64,000 nt of DNA from Mimachlamys varia (Eukaryota; Mollusca; Bivalvia; Pectinida; Pectinidae), in the NCBI GenBank assembly GCA_947623455.1, contig OX392529.1, positions 5,518,001 through 5,582,000 of the forward strand, written 5' to 3'. The translations under genes were made by a program, and so were the position numbers. Below, piece by piece: positions 33,725 through 48,200 of this stretch (the first letter of the stretch is position 1; each line of letters opens with the position of its first letter). Below the pieces are notes generated by a model. It ran no database searches, had not been told where the DNA came from, and saw nothing but the letters and a program-made list of their open reading frames with translations.

Positions 33725-34960
33725 TGGAGGTGAGGAGTCCTTCAGTGGTTGTGTAAGGGAGGGGGGGGGGGTGGAGAAACCTACAATAGTTGTGGAAGTG
33801 AGAAAATCTTCAGTGGTTGTGGGAATGAGAAAATCTGTAGTGGCTGTGGGTGTGAGGAAAAACCTAGTTGTTGGAGTGAGGAGACCTTCAGTGGTTGTGT
33901 AGGGGAAGGGTGGGGGGGGGGGGGGTTGAAGAAACCTACAATAGTTGTGGGAGTGAGGAAACCTTCAGTGGTTGTGGGAGTGAGGAAACCTACAGTGTTT
34001 GTGGGAGTGAGGAAACCTACAGTGGTTGTGGGAGTGAGGAAACCTACATTGGTTTATGGGAGTGAGGAAACCTACAGTGGTTGTGGGAGTGAGGAAACCT
34101 ACAGTGGTTGTGGGAGTGAGGAAACCTACAGTGGTTGTGGGAGTGAGGAAACCTACATTGGTTTATGGGAGTGAGGAAACCTACAGTGGTTGTGGGAGTG
34201 AGGAAACCTTCAGTGGTTGTGGGAGTGAGGAAACCTACAGTGGTTGTGGGAGTGAGGAAACCTACATTGGTTTATGGGAGTGAGGAAACCTACAGTGGTT
34301 TTGGGAGTGAGGAAACCTTCAGTGGTTGTGGGAGTGAGGAAACCTACAGTGGTTGTGGGAGTGAGGAAACCTTCAGTGGTTGTGGGAGTGAGGAAACCTA
34401 CAGTGGTTGTGGGAGTGAGGAAACCTTCAGTGGTTGTGGGAGTGAGGAAACCTACAGTGGTTGTGGGAGTGATGAAACCTACAGTGGTTGTGGGAGTGAG
34501 GAAACCTACAGTGGTTGTGGGAGTGAGGAAACCTACAGTGGTTGTGGGAGTGAGGAAACCTTCAGTGGTTGTGGGAGTGAGGAAACCTTCAGTGGTTGTG
34601 AGAGTGAGGAAACCTACAGTGGTTGTGGGAGTGAGGAAACCTTCAGTGGTTGTGGGAGTGAGGAAACCTTCAGTGGTTGTGGGAGTGAGGAAACCTTCAG
34701 TGGTTGTGGGAGTGAGGAAACCTACAGTGGTTGTGGGAGTGAGGAAACCTACAGTGGTTGTGGGAGTGAGGAAACCTACAGTGGTTGTGGGAGTGAGGAA
34801 ACCTACAGTGGTTGTGGGAGTGAGGAAACCTACAGTGGTTGTGGGAGTGAGGAAACCTACAGTGGTTGTGGGAGTGAGGAAACCTACAGTGGTTGTGGGA
34901 GTGAGGAAACCTTCAGTGGTTGTGGGAGTGAGGAAACCTTCAGTGGTTGTAGAAGAAAGT
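33725..34960. repeat. 27-bp G-rich minisatellite, about 45 copies
   Basis: Units GTGGTTGTGGGAGTGAGGAA then ACCTACA (or ACCTTCA). Starts in degenerate units with G-runs (33759-33769, 33912-33924). 27 bp keeps two plus frames open (VRKPTVVVG and GSEETYSGC units, up to 269 codons), without signal peptide, splice context or intact start; treated as non-coding. A near-identical flank (TTTTGATAGGA.ACATACTT.., CAACCTGTTACCATAGT) occurs at 33655-33712 and 34993-35060. Confidence 0.95.
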
Positions 34961-35060
34961 ACGTTAACACATGAGTATCTATCATACTAAGATTCAGTTA
35001 TTAGCTTTTGATAGGATACATACTTGACTTATACATACATTCAACCTGTTACCATAGTAT

Positions 35061-35623
35061 TAATCTCACTTCGCCTGATATGAAAATCGCGCCGTTACAG
35101 TTCGACTGAAATTCGATTACATCACAAACGAAACATAAGTCTATTGGTACTTATATAACATTCGTGTTAGATCTACTATCAATCATAAAGTAAAAACTAT
35201 CATGCTCGGCGATGACGTCAATAACCTTACAATCACACGCTGCTATCCATCAGAAACTGTTGTAGAATAGTGCTCAATTTATTGTTAATATGATTATACA
35301 TTATATACTATTTGAACGTGTCAAAATATTGACTGGAATCCAATTATTTGTGACAAAGTCGGAATATTCTGGCCCACATAACAAACTGTGATATCTGCAT
35401 GCGGAGCAGGTAAACACAGATACAGTAGCTGTAAGGATATTGATGTTGCTGCGTCTGTATAACAATGGTTCTCGACTTTAGTTATCACACGGCCTGAAGT
35501 GTGTATTGTTATATTCTTATTCCTAGATATCAATAATTATTAATCAGATGTGTCCTTAACAAATACCAGCGATAAATACTAAAAATCCGCTGTTAGAGAT
35601 TCCTCTGTAAGTTTTCCCGCACA
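35061..35623 (+). promoter_or_regulatory. 5' flank of the mucin-like gene
   Basis: Unique sequence upstream of ATG 35624. Contains TGACGTCA at about 35214, a perfect CRE-type palindrome; its use is not shown. No clear TATA box. Confidence 0.35.
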
Positions 35624-36241
35624 ATGCCGTCAAATAAAAGGATGCATATAGAAGTACTGGTATTTGGGTGGATGTTCTGCATAATCAACGTGATGGGAAG
35701 TAGCCAAGTAATGCCACCGCTGGATATTGCACCGGAAACTAGTACGCCACCAGGAACAAATGCACCGGAAACAAGTGTCCCACCAGTGACAAATGCACCG
35801 GAAACAAGTGTCCCACCAGTGACAAATGCACCGGAAACAAGTGCCCCACCAGTGACAAATGCAGCGGAAACAAGTGTCCCACCAGTGACAAATGCACCGG
35901 AAACAAGTGTCCAACCAGTGACAAATGCACCCGAAGCCAGTGTCCTACCGGTGACAAGTGTATGGTACAATGGTGTCGAGTTTAGAGAAGGTGTCCGAGT
36001 AATTGCTCCAGATGTTGAGACACTAGATGTCGTTGGCTTGTCAATGTGTTTCCGAAGGTGTGAAAGGTACGGGACCCACTGCGACCGAGTTTCCTTTAAT
36101 ACTAACACGTTACAGTGTACAGTCGGGCTCGGTCCTTCCTCCCTCACGTCAGCCTCCAGTGACTTTATCACCAGTATATCAACCGTGACGTCCGTCACTG
36201 ACCGGTGTCGGACATCTAGTCACTCTTCAAATCAGACATCG
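35624..36241 (+). CDS. Mucin-like gene exon 1
   Basis: Signal peptide, 33-bp coding minisatellite (35748-35953, APETSVPPVTN x 7) and the PAN/apple-like Cys segment; ends ..SNQTS in phase 0 at donor TCG|GTAAGT. The coding repeat varies mainly at the third and eighth residues, with one AAETS and one APEAS unit. Confidence 0.85.
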
Positions 36242-39200
36242 GTAAGTGACTACTTGGACACGAATTGAGTTAACAGGTAAAAGGTACAGAATATTTGGTC
36301 ACTGCGCTACAGGTGTGGTGGGTTTAGTTACTAGGTTACGGGTACAGAATATTTGATCACTGCTCAACTGGTGTTGAAGGTTACTTATCTAGGCTTCGGG
36401 AACAAACTATTTAGTCACATAGCTACAGGTGGTGTAGGTTTTGTTACTAAGTTACGTGTACATAATGTTTGGTCACATAGCTACAGTTGTTGTAGGTTTT
36501 GTTACTAAGTTACCGGTACAGAATGTTTGGTCACATAGCTACATGTGGTGTAGGTTTTGTTACTAAGATACGGGTACAGAATGTTTGGTCACATAGCTAC
36601 ATGTGGTGTAGGTTTAGTTACTAAGTTACCGGTACAGAATGTTTGGTCACATAGCTACAGTTGTTGTAGGTTTTGTTATTAAGTTACGGGTACAGAATGT
36701 TTGGTCACATAGCTACAGTTGTTGTAGGTTTTGTTACTAAGTTACGGGTACAGAATGTTTGGTCACATAGCTACAGGTGGTGTAGGTTTTGTTACTAAGT
36801 TACGGGTACAGAATAATTGCTCACATAGATACAGTTTAAATATTGTATCTATGCCTGGTACCTAAAACTTATGGGTGGATGATCAGCAGCTATTTTCTGG
36901 TCGGTACCAATAGGTGGAAGGATACCAGGCACTATATTCCCCCACTTGAATCAGAGGGCAATAATTTTTATCACTCAAGTGAAAAGGCTGACTGTTTGAA
37001 TAAATACTTCACATCTATTTCTTCGTCTTCTGATAATCTAGAACTTCCTGATGATACACCTGTGGAACCTCCTTATATCTCAAACATCCAAATAACTGAT
37101 CAAGATGTTAAAGATCAATAAGAAAACATAAATGATAAGAAACCATCAGGACCTGATGGCTTAGTTCCTAAAGTTATTAAAAAGTTAGCATCATCTCTTA
37201 TACTGCCACTTAAACTTCTATTTAACAAAACTCTAAACTCTAGCATTCTTCCAAATTCCTGGAAGCTAGCAAATGTTAATGCCATCTTCAAATGCAGTGG
37301 CTCTAAAAGCAATACTGCTAACTATAGACCAATTTCTATTACTTCTTGTATCTGCAAACTAATAGAAAATATCTTATTTAAATACTTATACAATTATCTC
37401 ATATCTAATAATATTTTATCAAACAATCAATCTGGATTTAGACCTGGTGACTCCACTGTAAATCAACTATTATCTATTTATCAAGAAATTTCAAAAAACT
37501 TAGATACAGGAAAAGAAGTTAGATTTGTATTTTGTGACATAAGCAAGGCCTTTGATAGGGTTTGGCATTTAGGTCTTATTAAAAAATTAAGTAATTATGG
37601 AATTAAAGGCAAATTATTATCATGGATTCAAAACTACCTATCTGATAGGTCCCAAAGAGTAAGTACAGAAGGTTTTTATTCCCCATATGTAACTGTGGAT
37701 GCAGGAGTCCCACAGGGATCAGTTCTGGGTCCACTATTATTTTTATTATACATAAATGGCATCACTGATCTTGTTTCAAGTAAAGTTAAACTTTTTGCAG
37801 ATGACACCTCCCTGTATGTTATTGTCGACAACAACCCTGATCATTCGGCGGAACTTCTAACCAAAGACTTAAAAAATATTAGTGAATGGGCAAAAATTTG
37901 GGATGTTAATTTTAATTCAGCTAAAACGAAATCCATGTTATTTTCCCGTAAAAAAGAAACTGTTGTACCACCAATTTATTTTCAAGATAGTATTATTTCT
38001 ACTGAACCTACTCACAAACACTTAGGCGTTACTCTAAATGAAAATGGCACTTGGGAATCTCACATACAAGCTATTTATGAAAAAGCATATTTTAAAATAA
38101 ACATACTACGCTGCTTGAAATATAAACTTAACAGAGAATCTCTTATTAAAATATATTATGCATTCATTAGACCCCTTCTTGAATATGCTGATGTCATTTG
38201 GAATAATTGTTCAACCTACCTAAAACATTTACTTGAATCTATTCACCTAGAAGCGGCAAGAATTATAACAGGACTCAGAAAAGGAACATCACATCATTTA
38301 CTGTATAGGGAATTGGGGTGGGAACCATTAGAAAATCGTCGAAAAAAATCATCAATTAATCCTTATGTATAAAATACTTCATGGTCAAACTCCTTTATAT
38401 TTGCAAAAAATAATTAACCCATTTCTTAACAATAATATTGATAATGTATACCCATTGCGTAGAAATAGAACATTTAACCCACCTCTTTGCAGATCTAATA
38501 GCTATTATAATAGTTTCTTTCCCTCAATGCTCAGATAATTTAATAATCTTTCACCACCTATGCAACAAGCACCTTCTATTAATAACTTTAAAAACTTCTT
38601 AACGCCTCAAATACTAGTGAAGAGGAAGATATGAGTACTTCAGATGTATTCAAAAATAAAGGATCAAGAAAGGGTAATATTATACTTTGTCAACTTCGAA
38701 ATGGATGTAGCAACTTAAACTTTGACCTATTTATTGATCATTTAAAAGATAATCCTATATGTGCATGTGGTCTAAATCAAGAAACTGTCTCACACTTTTT
38801 TCTTCATTGCCCTTTATTTTCAGACCGAAGAGCTCTACTAAAAAATGAATTTGAACCTATTGGAAACCATAACCACTTTCATCTCACTAATTTTTTATAT
38901 GGCTGTCAGATATGTAGTTAAAGCGTGAATATTGAAATTCTTAACTGTATCCTAAAATATGTAATTAAAACCGAAAGATTTGTTGAATATCTAATATGAT
39001 ACCTGTACCTGGCTACTCCATACATTTTGGCTTAATGCATACTTTATGTATGTATTATGGCTATAGATGACATAAATTCTTTAATAAAAGTAGCACACAT
39101 TCGTATAAGAATGCATCCCTGGCTGGTTACCATAACAATAGTATACTTCCTGTTTATATCAAGCTCCCATACTCCCTATGTTTTAAACCTTATTGTGTAT

Positions 39201-42200
39201 ACATGTATATACATGTGCATGTGCAAATTGTCTGTATTACTGTGCATCAATACTGCAATAACCATTGTTTGTACAGTACATATAATTTGTTAATACATCT
39301 ATATGTAAAATGGGCGTTGGAACTTAAAACAATACATAAATGGAAATTACTTGAAATTATTAAGCAAATGATTTTGATATCAAATTATAAATATAATTAT
39401 CCAAACGTTAAGCTTTCATAACTCTGTCTATATTAAAATATGCAGAATTTATATCACAATTTTTCAATATGCTTATTACATTAGAATTCCATTCATAAAG
39501 TTGCATTGTTTAAAAGATCTAACGCCTAATGTTATACAAGTTTATTATGATTAATTATTGACAAACTTATCTTTATTATTTAATATTTGCAAATACATTG
39601 TATATAATACAACGTCCATATATCTACCACCTAGGGAGAGGACTTATATAGGCTTTGAGCCTGTTGTCCAATCCTTTTGGCATTGTAACATCGATATCTT
39701 GTCAATAAAATTTGTTGAAATGAAATACCAGTCATGTTTGCAGGGTTTACCTTTTTCTGAACAAAAATAAATTAAATGAATTATATTAACTTTAATAAAA
39801 GTAAATCAAATTATTATACTTGAAAGTTGTCTTTACTTCAACTTATATCTCAGTGTGTATATACTCATTGTTACTATTTGGAGAGAACTAATATAGGTTA
39901 TGTCTGCTGTTCGATCCTTTTTCTTCATTGATCCAATCGATCACTTACCTACAGATTTTTATGATATATTCGTAATAGTTCACCACAATTTTACTGGCTA
40001 CCAATTCTCGTTAAATGTTTGTGTACCAACTTACCAGTAAATGATTATATAAGCATTACTAAAACACTTACCCCTTTGATGAAGGGCAACAAACTACCCA
40101 AATATGAACCCTAATACCTTCAAGGACCAATTTATATAGAAGATAGTTCTAATTTGATTTGTAATAGTATGGTTACATATAAGGTATCTTGTGTATCATT
40201 AAAAATATAAACACATTAAATGATGTGGTAAACAATATATTTCTTATTCTGCATGGATAGGCCTACGTTATTGTTGATATAAGTTCTACCTGTATTTGTC
40301 GTGCATATCTTTGGCGGTAAATATGGTGTGATGTGGACATGCAAATCAATATTCTGACAGGTAGAATTCATATTCAAAATCAATCATACAATTAACATGT
40401 TCATTGCTCAGTAAATATACATAAAAATGAGGGAAAAAATTGGATTACAAAGGAAACAAAGTCAAATATGTGGATCAATTTCCTTACCTGGGTGTTATTT
40501 TAGATTACATCAATAAATTAATTTCTATTCAAAAGCAATAAGATATACAAGGACGAAAGGCTGTGCTTGCAGCGCTATAAAGTGTTAAACATTAAATATT
40601 GATATGAAAACTATGACCCACCTTTGCAATACATATAGGCAGAAGCTATCTGTCAAGTGAACAGATGTCTAGATATTGAACAAATGTATCTAGATTTCTG
40701 TATGAATTTATTGAAAGTGAAGAAACCGGCCAGTGACAATAAAGTAGTTATTGAATTGGGTCGTGTGCCTCTAATTTGGGAGAGAAAAATAAGAATGATA
40801 AAACATTTCTTTAAAGCGCCTCTTTGGAAAACTCTCCAAAATGTTTTTGCATTATTGCAGTTTTACCTTATATGCCTAAGAAATATCGCAATTATTTAAC
40901 TGAAATATGTACATCTACTCATAAGTTGGCTATTGAATATAGATGGGCGGTCTGGTCGAGTGGTTAACACCCCGGCCTTCTATGCAGACGGCCGGGGTTC
41001 GATCCCCGAAATTGTCATACGCATGGAACATTCAGAGAAAGTGTTTTTCTCCTGCCCACACAACTCCAACAACCCAGGTGGAGTATAAAATGGTCTGGGG
41101 TGGGTGTTGCAGTATAAAAAGCTGTAGTATTCAAGGGAGGTGGCACTATAAAAGATGCCGTTGTAAATACGGTCCCACTCTAAACAGAACACAATTCATC
41201 TCCAGCACACACACATACATACACACACATATGGAGATATTAGCCAGGTGGTATAGGACAAGTAGTTAGCGCCTGATAAGGCAGCTCATGTGAACTCCTG
41301 AGAATTGCATATGATAGAACTCTATGTGTTAATTGTATTGATTAAATAAGAATTGTATATCTATGTACTGTAAAAGCGCTTTAGAGTGGCTTATGTTAGC
41401 TAAATAGGGCGCTATATCAAATGTTGTATATATAATATTATGTATATTATTATAATTGTATACTTACATACCTAGAGATAGATATTGTAAAAAAAACCTA
41501 TTACATACCTAGAGATAGATATCGTAAAGTACGTTACTCCATCGTTATTTACACTGATTTGTTCTAAACTAAAAAAAACTTCAGATATGGAATTATCAAA
41601 AGTTGTTATTGTTTAGCTACTGAGTGTCCATAACATTAATTAAAGTACTGAAAGTACTGAAACGCTAAAACTTCTAACAAAAGTATGTATTTTTTAACAG
41701 CTATTGAAGTGATTTTGTTGCGTGGGTTACTAAGTTTCGATATCAGAAGGTTTCAGAATAGGGATTAGGTTAGTAAGTATTTAGAGTAAACATAATTTAC
41801 ACGCAAATTGTTTAGATTGACGAGTTGTTTTCAATGTACATGTACAATTTAGTGCAGTGCTTTTACAATTTGAATAAAATATCATTTTTTTTTTAAATTT
41901 TGAAATGAATATTGATCAATTTACAGGGAAGCGAATGTGTTTCTTTTAATATATGCATTGAAATAAACGGTATTAGTTTGTAAGACACAAAATGAAGCTT
42001 TATTTCATAAACCTTCCCTGCAACACTTAAAACAATTTTAGCAAAAAATCACACCTGAGTTCCAGTTGGAAATGCAAGATGAGGATTAATTACGGGAGCA
42101 ATGGCCGATCAAAGTTGAAACGACATATACTGGTTTGTTTTGATAATAAAATGTTTGTTTGTAAGGTAATAACAGTTTGCATTATGAAGTAGACATATCA

Positions 42201-45200
42201 TACAAACCTCCTAAAAGTACGATTAATGAAAACGGATGTAATGTAGCAATTTAAACATTTCGTTTCATTTCATTCTATATCATACATATGTACATGTATA
42301 TCTCATAAAAGATTTAAGATATGATGTCGTTTGTAGAATACCAAATGCGACATTAACTTTAGAACATATATATAAACTATTAAGTCTTATAAACATTTAA
42401 GACATCGGATAAAGAATATCCCGTGCATCAGAGACACTGAGACACTAACGTATGCACATACATAGTAAGTCAAACATATCTGTATGAACATTAAACGATA
42501 GGTTCCAGAAGGATCTTGGTACCCACCATAGACTATCTTCATTTGTTTTTAAAAAAAAGTTGGATTTTTTCCTTTCTTTTTTCTTCTTAAGAAAAGGCAT
42601 TATCAACTGAAAGATGGTATTCTGTGAGCTAAATGTCCAAGATGGCCTTCGGTCAGAAATCAAATCAAAACCAGGACTGTTGGCTATGAAGCGATTATAT
42701 AATCAAAGTTTAATACAAATTGCATGACAGTACACACGCACCTGTTAGCGATGTGTCTGGGACACACCACGATCCGTACATACGAGTGTATATATATATA
42801 TATAGCACCGATCGCGAGAGCTCGAGGTTATATATAGTGTGTGTAGCTACAGCGAGAGGTTGTGTATACACAGATGGGTCAAACTAAGAACAGAGACGTA
42901 ATATTTAAATGAGCTGTGGGAGTGAAAAATTGAATTCTTTGTTACAAATTACATATAGATTATTAAAGTCATCATAATTATCAACAATACCATTGGAACA
43001 TCATTTCCTTTAATGTTCAGGCTTTCAAATAGTTCATATATCATGCGATTGGTAGTTATTCAAGCTTTTCCGGAGCGGGAGGGGAAAAAATGACATGGGT
43101 CAAAAGGTCACAGAATAGTGGCAGCAATAGACGCCAAAACTACTCGTAGTTTTAGCGCTTAAAACGGGTAAATTTACTAATGAGGAGAACAAATTGAGGT
43201 TACTATAATGGAATCACATTATCTTTATTCTTTGTACATTATCCACTATTTCGTAAATGTTTAGTATACTGATGGGCCAATGGCCCAAAGTTTGATCTTG
43301 ACAACTTGCAACTTGATTTACCTTTTGCATGTGTAATATTAAATTGAATAAAGATAACCAATGTCAATAGTTGATAACCATTGTATGTATTTGGAACAGG
43401 AAGTGGGGGACCCCTGTTCGTCGATTTCGTGTTCTGGTGGAGAACGATGTGTCGTCATTAGAAGGAAGGAAGGTCTCTGTGTACCTCCAGGTAAGATGTA
43501 TCGATACTCCCTAATCATGAGTGTAAGGCTGGTGTTGTCTATAAACCAGTGTAATGTCTGGTCTTTTCTATAAACCTGAGTGTAATGTCTGGTGTTGTCT
43601 ATAAACCAGTGTAATGTCTTGTGTTGTATATAAACCAGTGTAATGTCTTGTGCTGTCTATAAACCAGTGTAATGTCTGGTGTTGTCTATAAACCAATGTA
43701 ATGTCTTGTGTTGTATATAAACCAGTGTAATGTCTGGTGTTGTCTATAATCCTGAGTGTAATGTCTGGTGTTGTCTATAATCCTGAGTGTAATGTCTGGT
43801 GTTGACTATAAACCTGAGTGTAATGTCTGGTGTTGTCTATAATCCTGAGTGTAATGTCTGGTGTTGTCTATAATCCTGAGTGTAATGTCTGGTGTTGACT
43901 ATAAACCTGAGTGTAATGTCTGGTGTTGTCTATAATCCTGAGTGTAATGTCTGGTGTTGTCTATATATCTGAGTGTAATGTCTGGTGTCGTCTATAAACC
44001 AGTGTAATGTCTGGTGTTGTATATAAACCAGTGTAATGTCTGGTGTCGTCTATAACCCAGTGTAATGTCTGGTGTTGTCTATAAACCAGTGTAATGTCTG
44101 GTGTCGTCTATAAACCAGTGTAATGTCTGGTGTCGTCTATAAACCAGTGTAATGTCTGGTGTTGTATATAAACCAGTGTAATGTCTGGTGTTGTATATAA
44201 ACCAGTGTAATGTCTTGTGTTGTCTATAAACCAGTGTAATGTCTTGTGTTGTATATAAACCAGTGTAATGTCTGGTGTTGTATATAAACCAGTGTAATGT
44301 CTGGTGTCGTCTATAAACCAGTGTAATGTCTGGTGTTGTATATAAACCAGTGTAATGTCTGGTGTTGTATATAAACCAGTGTAATGTCTGGTGTTGTCTA
44401 TAAACCAGTGTAATGTCTTGTGTTGTCTATAAACCAGTGTAATGTCTGGTGTTGTCTATAAACCAGTGTAATGTCTGGTGTCGTCTATAAACCAGTGTAA
44501 TGTCTTGTGTTGTCTATAAACCAGTGTAATGTCTGGTGTCGTCTATAAACCAGTGTAATGTCTGGTGTCGTCTATAAACCAGTGTAATGTCTGGTGTTGT
44601 CTATAAACCAGTGTAATGTCTGGTGTTGTCTATAAACCAGTGTAATGTCTTGTGTTGTATATAAACCAGTGTAATGTCTGGTGTTGTATATAAACCAGTG
44701 TAATGTCTGGTGTTGTCTATAAACCAGTGTAATGTCTGGTTTTGTCTATAAACCAGTGTAATGTCTGGTGTTGTATATAAACCAGTGTAATGTCTGGTGT
44801 CGTCTATAAACCAGTGTAATGTCTTGTGTTGTATATAATCCAGTGTAATGTCTGGTGTTGTCTATAAACCAGTGTAATGTCTGGTGTTGTCTATAAACCA
44901 GTGTAATGTCTGGTGTCGTCTAAAAACCAATGTAATGTCTGGTGTTGTCTATAAACCAGTGTAATGTCTTGTGTTGTATATAAACCAGTGTAATGTCTGG
45001 TGTTGTCTATAAACCAGTGTAATGTCTTGTGTTGTATATAAACCAGTGTAATGTCTGGTGTTGTCTATAAACCAGTGTAATGTCTGGTGTCGTCTAAAAA
45101 CCAATGTAATGTCTGGTGTTGTCTATAAACCAGTGTAATGTCTTGTGTTGTATATAAACCAGTGTAATGTCTTGTGTTGTATATAAACCAGTGTAATGTC

Positions 45201-48200
45201 TGGTGTTGTATATAAACCAGTGTAATGTCTGGTGTTGTATATAAACCAGTGTAATGTCTGGTGTCGTCTATAAACCAGTGTAATGTCTGGTGTCGTCTAT
45301 AAACCAGTGTAATGTCTGGTGTTGTCTATAAACCAGTGTAATGTCTGGTGTTGTCTATAAACCAGTGTAATGTCTTGTGTTGTATATAAACCAGTGTAAT
45401 GTCTGGTGTTGTATATAAACCAGTGTAATGTCTGGTGTTGTCTATAAACCAGTGTAATGTCTGGTTTTGTCTATAAACCAGTGTAATGTCTGGTGTTGTA
45501 TATAAACCAGTGTAATGTCTGGTGTCGTCTATAAACCAGTGTAATGTCTTGTGTTGTATATAAACCAGTGTAATGTCTGGTGTTGTCTATAAACCAGTGT
45601 AATGTCTGGTGTTGTCTATAAACCAGTGTAATGTCTGGTGTCGTCTAAAAACCAATGTAATGTCTGGTGTTGTCTATAAACCAATGTAATGTCTTGTGTT
45701 GTATATAAACCAGTGTAATATCTAGTGTTGTCTATAAACCAGTGTAATGTCTTGTGTTGTATATAAACCAGTGTAATGTCTGGTGTTGTCTATAAACCAG
45801 TGTAATGTCTGGTGTCGTCTAAAAACCAATGTAATGTCTGGTGTTGTCTATAAACCAGTGTAATGTGTTGTGTTGTATATAAACCAGTGTAATGTCTTGT
45901 GTTGTATATAAACCAATGTAATGTCTGGTGTTGTCTATAAACCAGTGTAATGTCTGGTGTTGTCTATACACCTGAGTGTAATGTCTGGTGTTGTATATAA
46001 ACCAGTGTAATGTGTTGTGTTGTCTATAAACCAGTGTAATGTCTGGTGTTGTATATAAACCAGTGTAATGTCTCGTGTTGTATATAAACCAGTGTAATGT
46101 CTGGTGTTGTCTATAAACCAGTGTAATGTCTGGTGTCGTCTATAAACCAGTGTAATGTCTGGTGTTGTCTATAAACCAGTGTAATGTCTGGTGTTGTCTA
46201 TAACCCAGTGTAATGTCTTGTGTTGTCTATAAACCAGTGTAATGTCTGGTGTTGTCTATAAACCAGTGTAATGTCTGGTGTTGTCTATAAACCGGAGTGT
46301 AATGTCTGGTGTCGTCTATAACCCAGTGTAATGTCTGGTGTTGTCTATAACCCAGTGTAATGTCTGGTTTCGTCTATAAACCAGTGTAATGTCTGGTGTT
46401 GTCTATAAACCAGTGTAATGTCTGGTGTCGTCTATAAACCAATGTAATGTCTGGTGTTGACTATAAACCAGTGTAATGTCTGGTGTCGTCTATAACCCAG
46501 TGTAATGTCTTGTGATGTATATAAACCAGTTTAATGTCTGGTGTCGTCTATAAACCAATGTAATGTCTGGTGTTGTATATAAACCAGTGTAATGTCTTGT
46601 GTTGTATATAAACCAGTGTAATGTCTGGTGTTGTCTAAAAACCAGTGTAATGTCTGGTGTCGTCTATAACCCAGTGTAATGTCTGGTGTTGTCTATAAAC
46701 CAGTGTAATGTCTGGTGTCGTCTATAAACCAATGTAATGTATGGTGTTGTATATAAACCAGTGTAATATCTGGTGTTGTCTATAACTGTGAGTACAATGC
46801 TTGGTGTTGTCCATAAACCAGTGTAATGTCTGGTGTCGTCTATAACCCAGTGTAATGTCTGGTGTCGTCTATAAACCAATGTAATGTCTGGTGTTGTCTA
46901 TAAACCAGTGTTATGTCTGGTGTCGTCTATAAACCAGTGTAATGTCTTTTGTTGTCTATAAACCAGTGTAATGTCTGGTGTTGTCTATAAACCAGTGTAA
47001 TGTCTTGTGTTGTCTATAACCCAGTGTAATGTCTGGTGTTGTCTATAAACCAGTGTAATGTCTGGTGTTGTCTATAAACCAGTGTAATGTCTTGTGTTGT
47101 ATATAAACCAGTGTAATGTCTGGTGTTGTATATAACCCAGTGTAATGTCTAGTGTCGTCTATAAACCAGTGTAATGTCTTGTGTTGTATATAAACCAGTG
47201 TAATGTCTGGTGTTGTCTATATACCTGAGTGTAATGTCTGGTGTTGTCTATATACCTGAGTGTAATGTCTGGTGTTGTCTATAACCCAGTGTAATGTGTT
47301 GTGTTGTATATAAACCAGTGTAATGTCTTGTGTTGTATATAAACCAATGTAATGTCTTGTGTTGTATATAAACCAGTGTAATGTCTGGTGTTGTATATAA
47401 ACCAGTGTAATGTCTGGTGTTGTCTATAAACCAGTGTAATGTCTTGTGTTGTATATAAACCAGTGTAATGTCTTGTGTTGTATATAAACCAGTGTAATGT
47501 CTGGTGTTGTCTTTAAACCAGTGTAATGTCTGGTGTCGTCTATAAACCAGTGTAATGTCTTGTGTTGTATATAAACCTGAGTGTAATGTCTGGTGTTGTA
47601 TATAAACCAGTGTAATGTCTGGTGTTGTCTATAAACCAGTGTAATGTCTTGTGTTGTATATAAACCAGTGTAATGTCTGGTGTCGTCTATAAACCAGTGT
47701 AATGTCTGGTGTCGTCTATAAACCAGTGTAATGTCTGGTGTCGTCTATAAACCAGTGTAATGTCTGGTGTTGTCTATAATCCTGAGTGTAATGTCTGGTG
47801 TTGACTATAAACCAGTGTAATGTCTGGTGTTGTCTATAAACCAGTGTAATGTATTGTGCTGTCTATAAACCTGAGTGTAATGTCTGGTGTTGTATATAAA
47901 CCAATGTAATGTCTGGTGTCGTCTATAAACCAGTGTAATGGCTTGTGTTGTATATAAACCAGTGTAATGTCTGGTGTTGTCTATAAACCAGTGTAATGTC
48001 TGGTGTTGTCTATAACCCAGTGTAATGTCTTGTGCTGTCTATAAACCAGTGTAATGATTGATTGATTGGTTGTCTACAAGCGTTTTTTACAAGCGTTTTT
48101 GAAACAAAAGCATGTAGCACATCGTATTGACGGGATACACATTTCCATGTGAGGTCTTTCTTCTCTCATTGCTTATACAATGTTATTTGGAAAATGATAT

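Larger units (their letters stand above)
36845..39725 (+). mobile_element. 5'-truncated non-LTR retrotransposon (Jockey/CR1-like RT)
   Basis: Reverse transcriptase of LINE type. KKPSGPDGLVPKVIKK, NYRPISITS, FRPGDSTVNQLL, FCDISKAFDRVW, GVPQGSVLGPLLFLLYING and FADDTSLY cover RT blocks 0-5. The terminal region has CACGLNQETVSHFFLHCPLF. Lesions: in-frame TAA at 37119-37121, frameshift in an A7 run near 38345, stop near 38536. The 3' UTR ends with AATAAAATTTGTTGAAATGA at about 39707. The endonuclease part is missing (5' truncation). Inserted in intron 1 of the mucin-like gene, same strand. Confidence 0.92.

Noticed and set aside
33749..34990. Open frames with GSEETYSGC and VRKPTVVVG repeats as a silk- or resilin-like protein
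   Set aside because: Two overlapping frames are equally open due to the 27-bp period; the array ends break down in both and no promoter, signal peptide or splice site fits.
40945..41017. A free-standing tRNA gene
   Set aside because: A and B boxes are present but the sequence continues into a SINE body shared with another copy; no complete cloverleaf was established.
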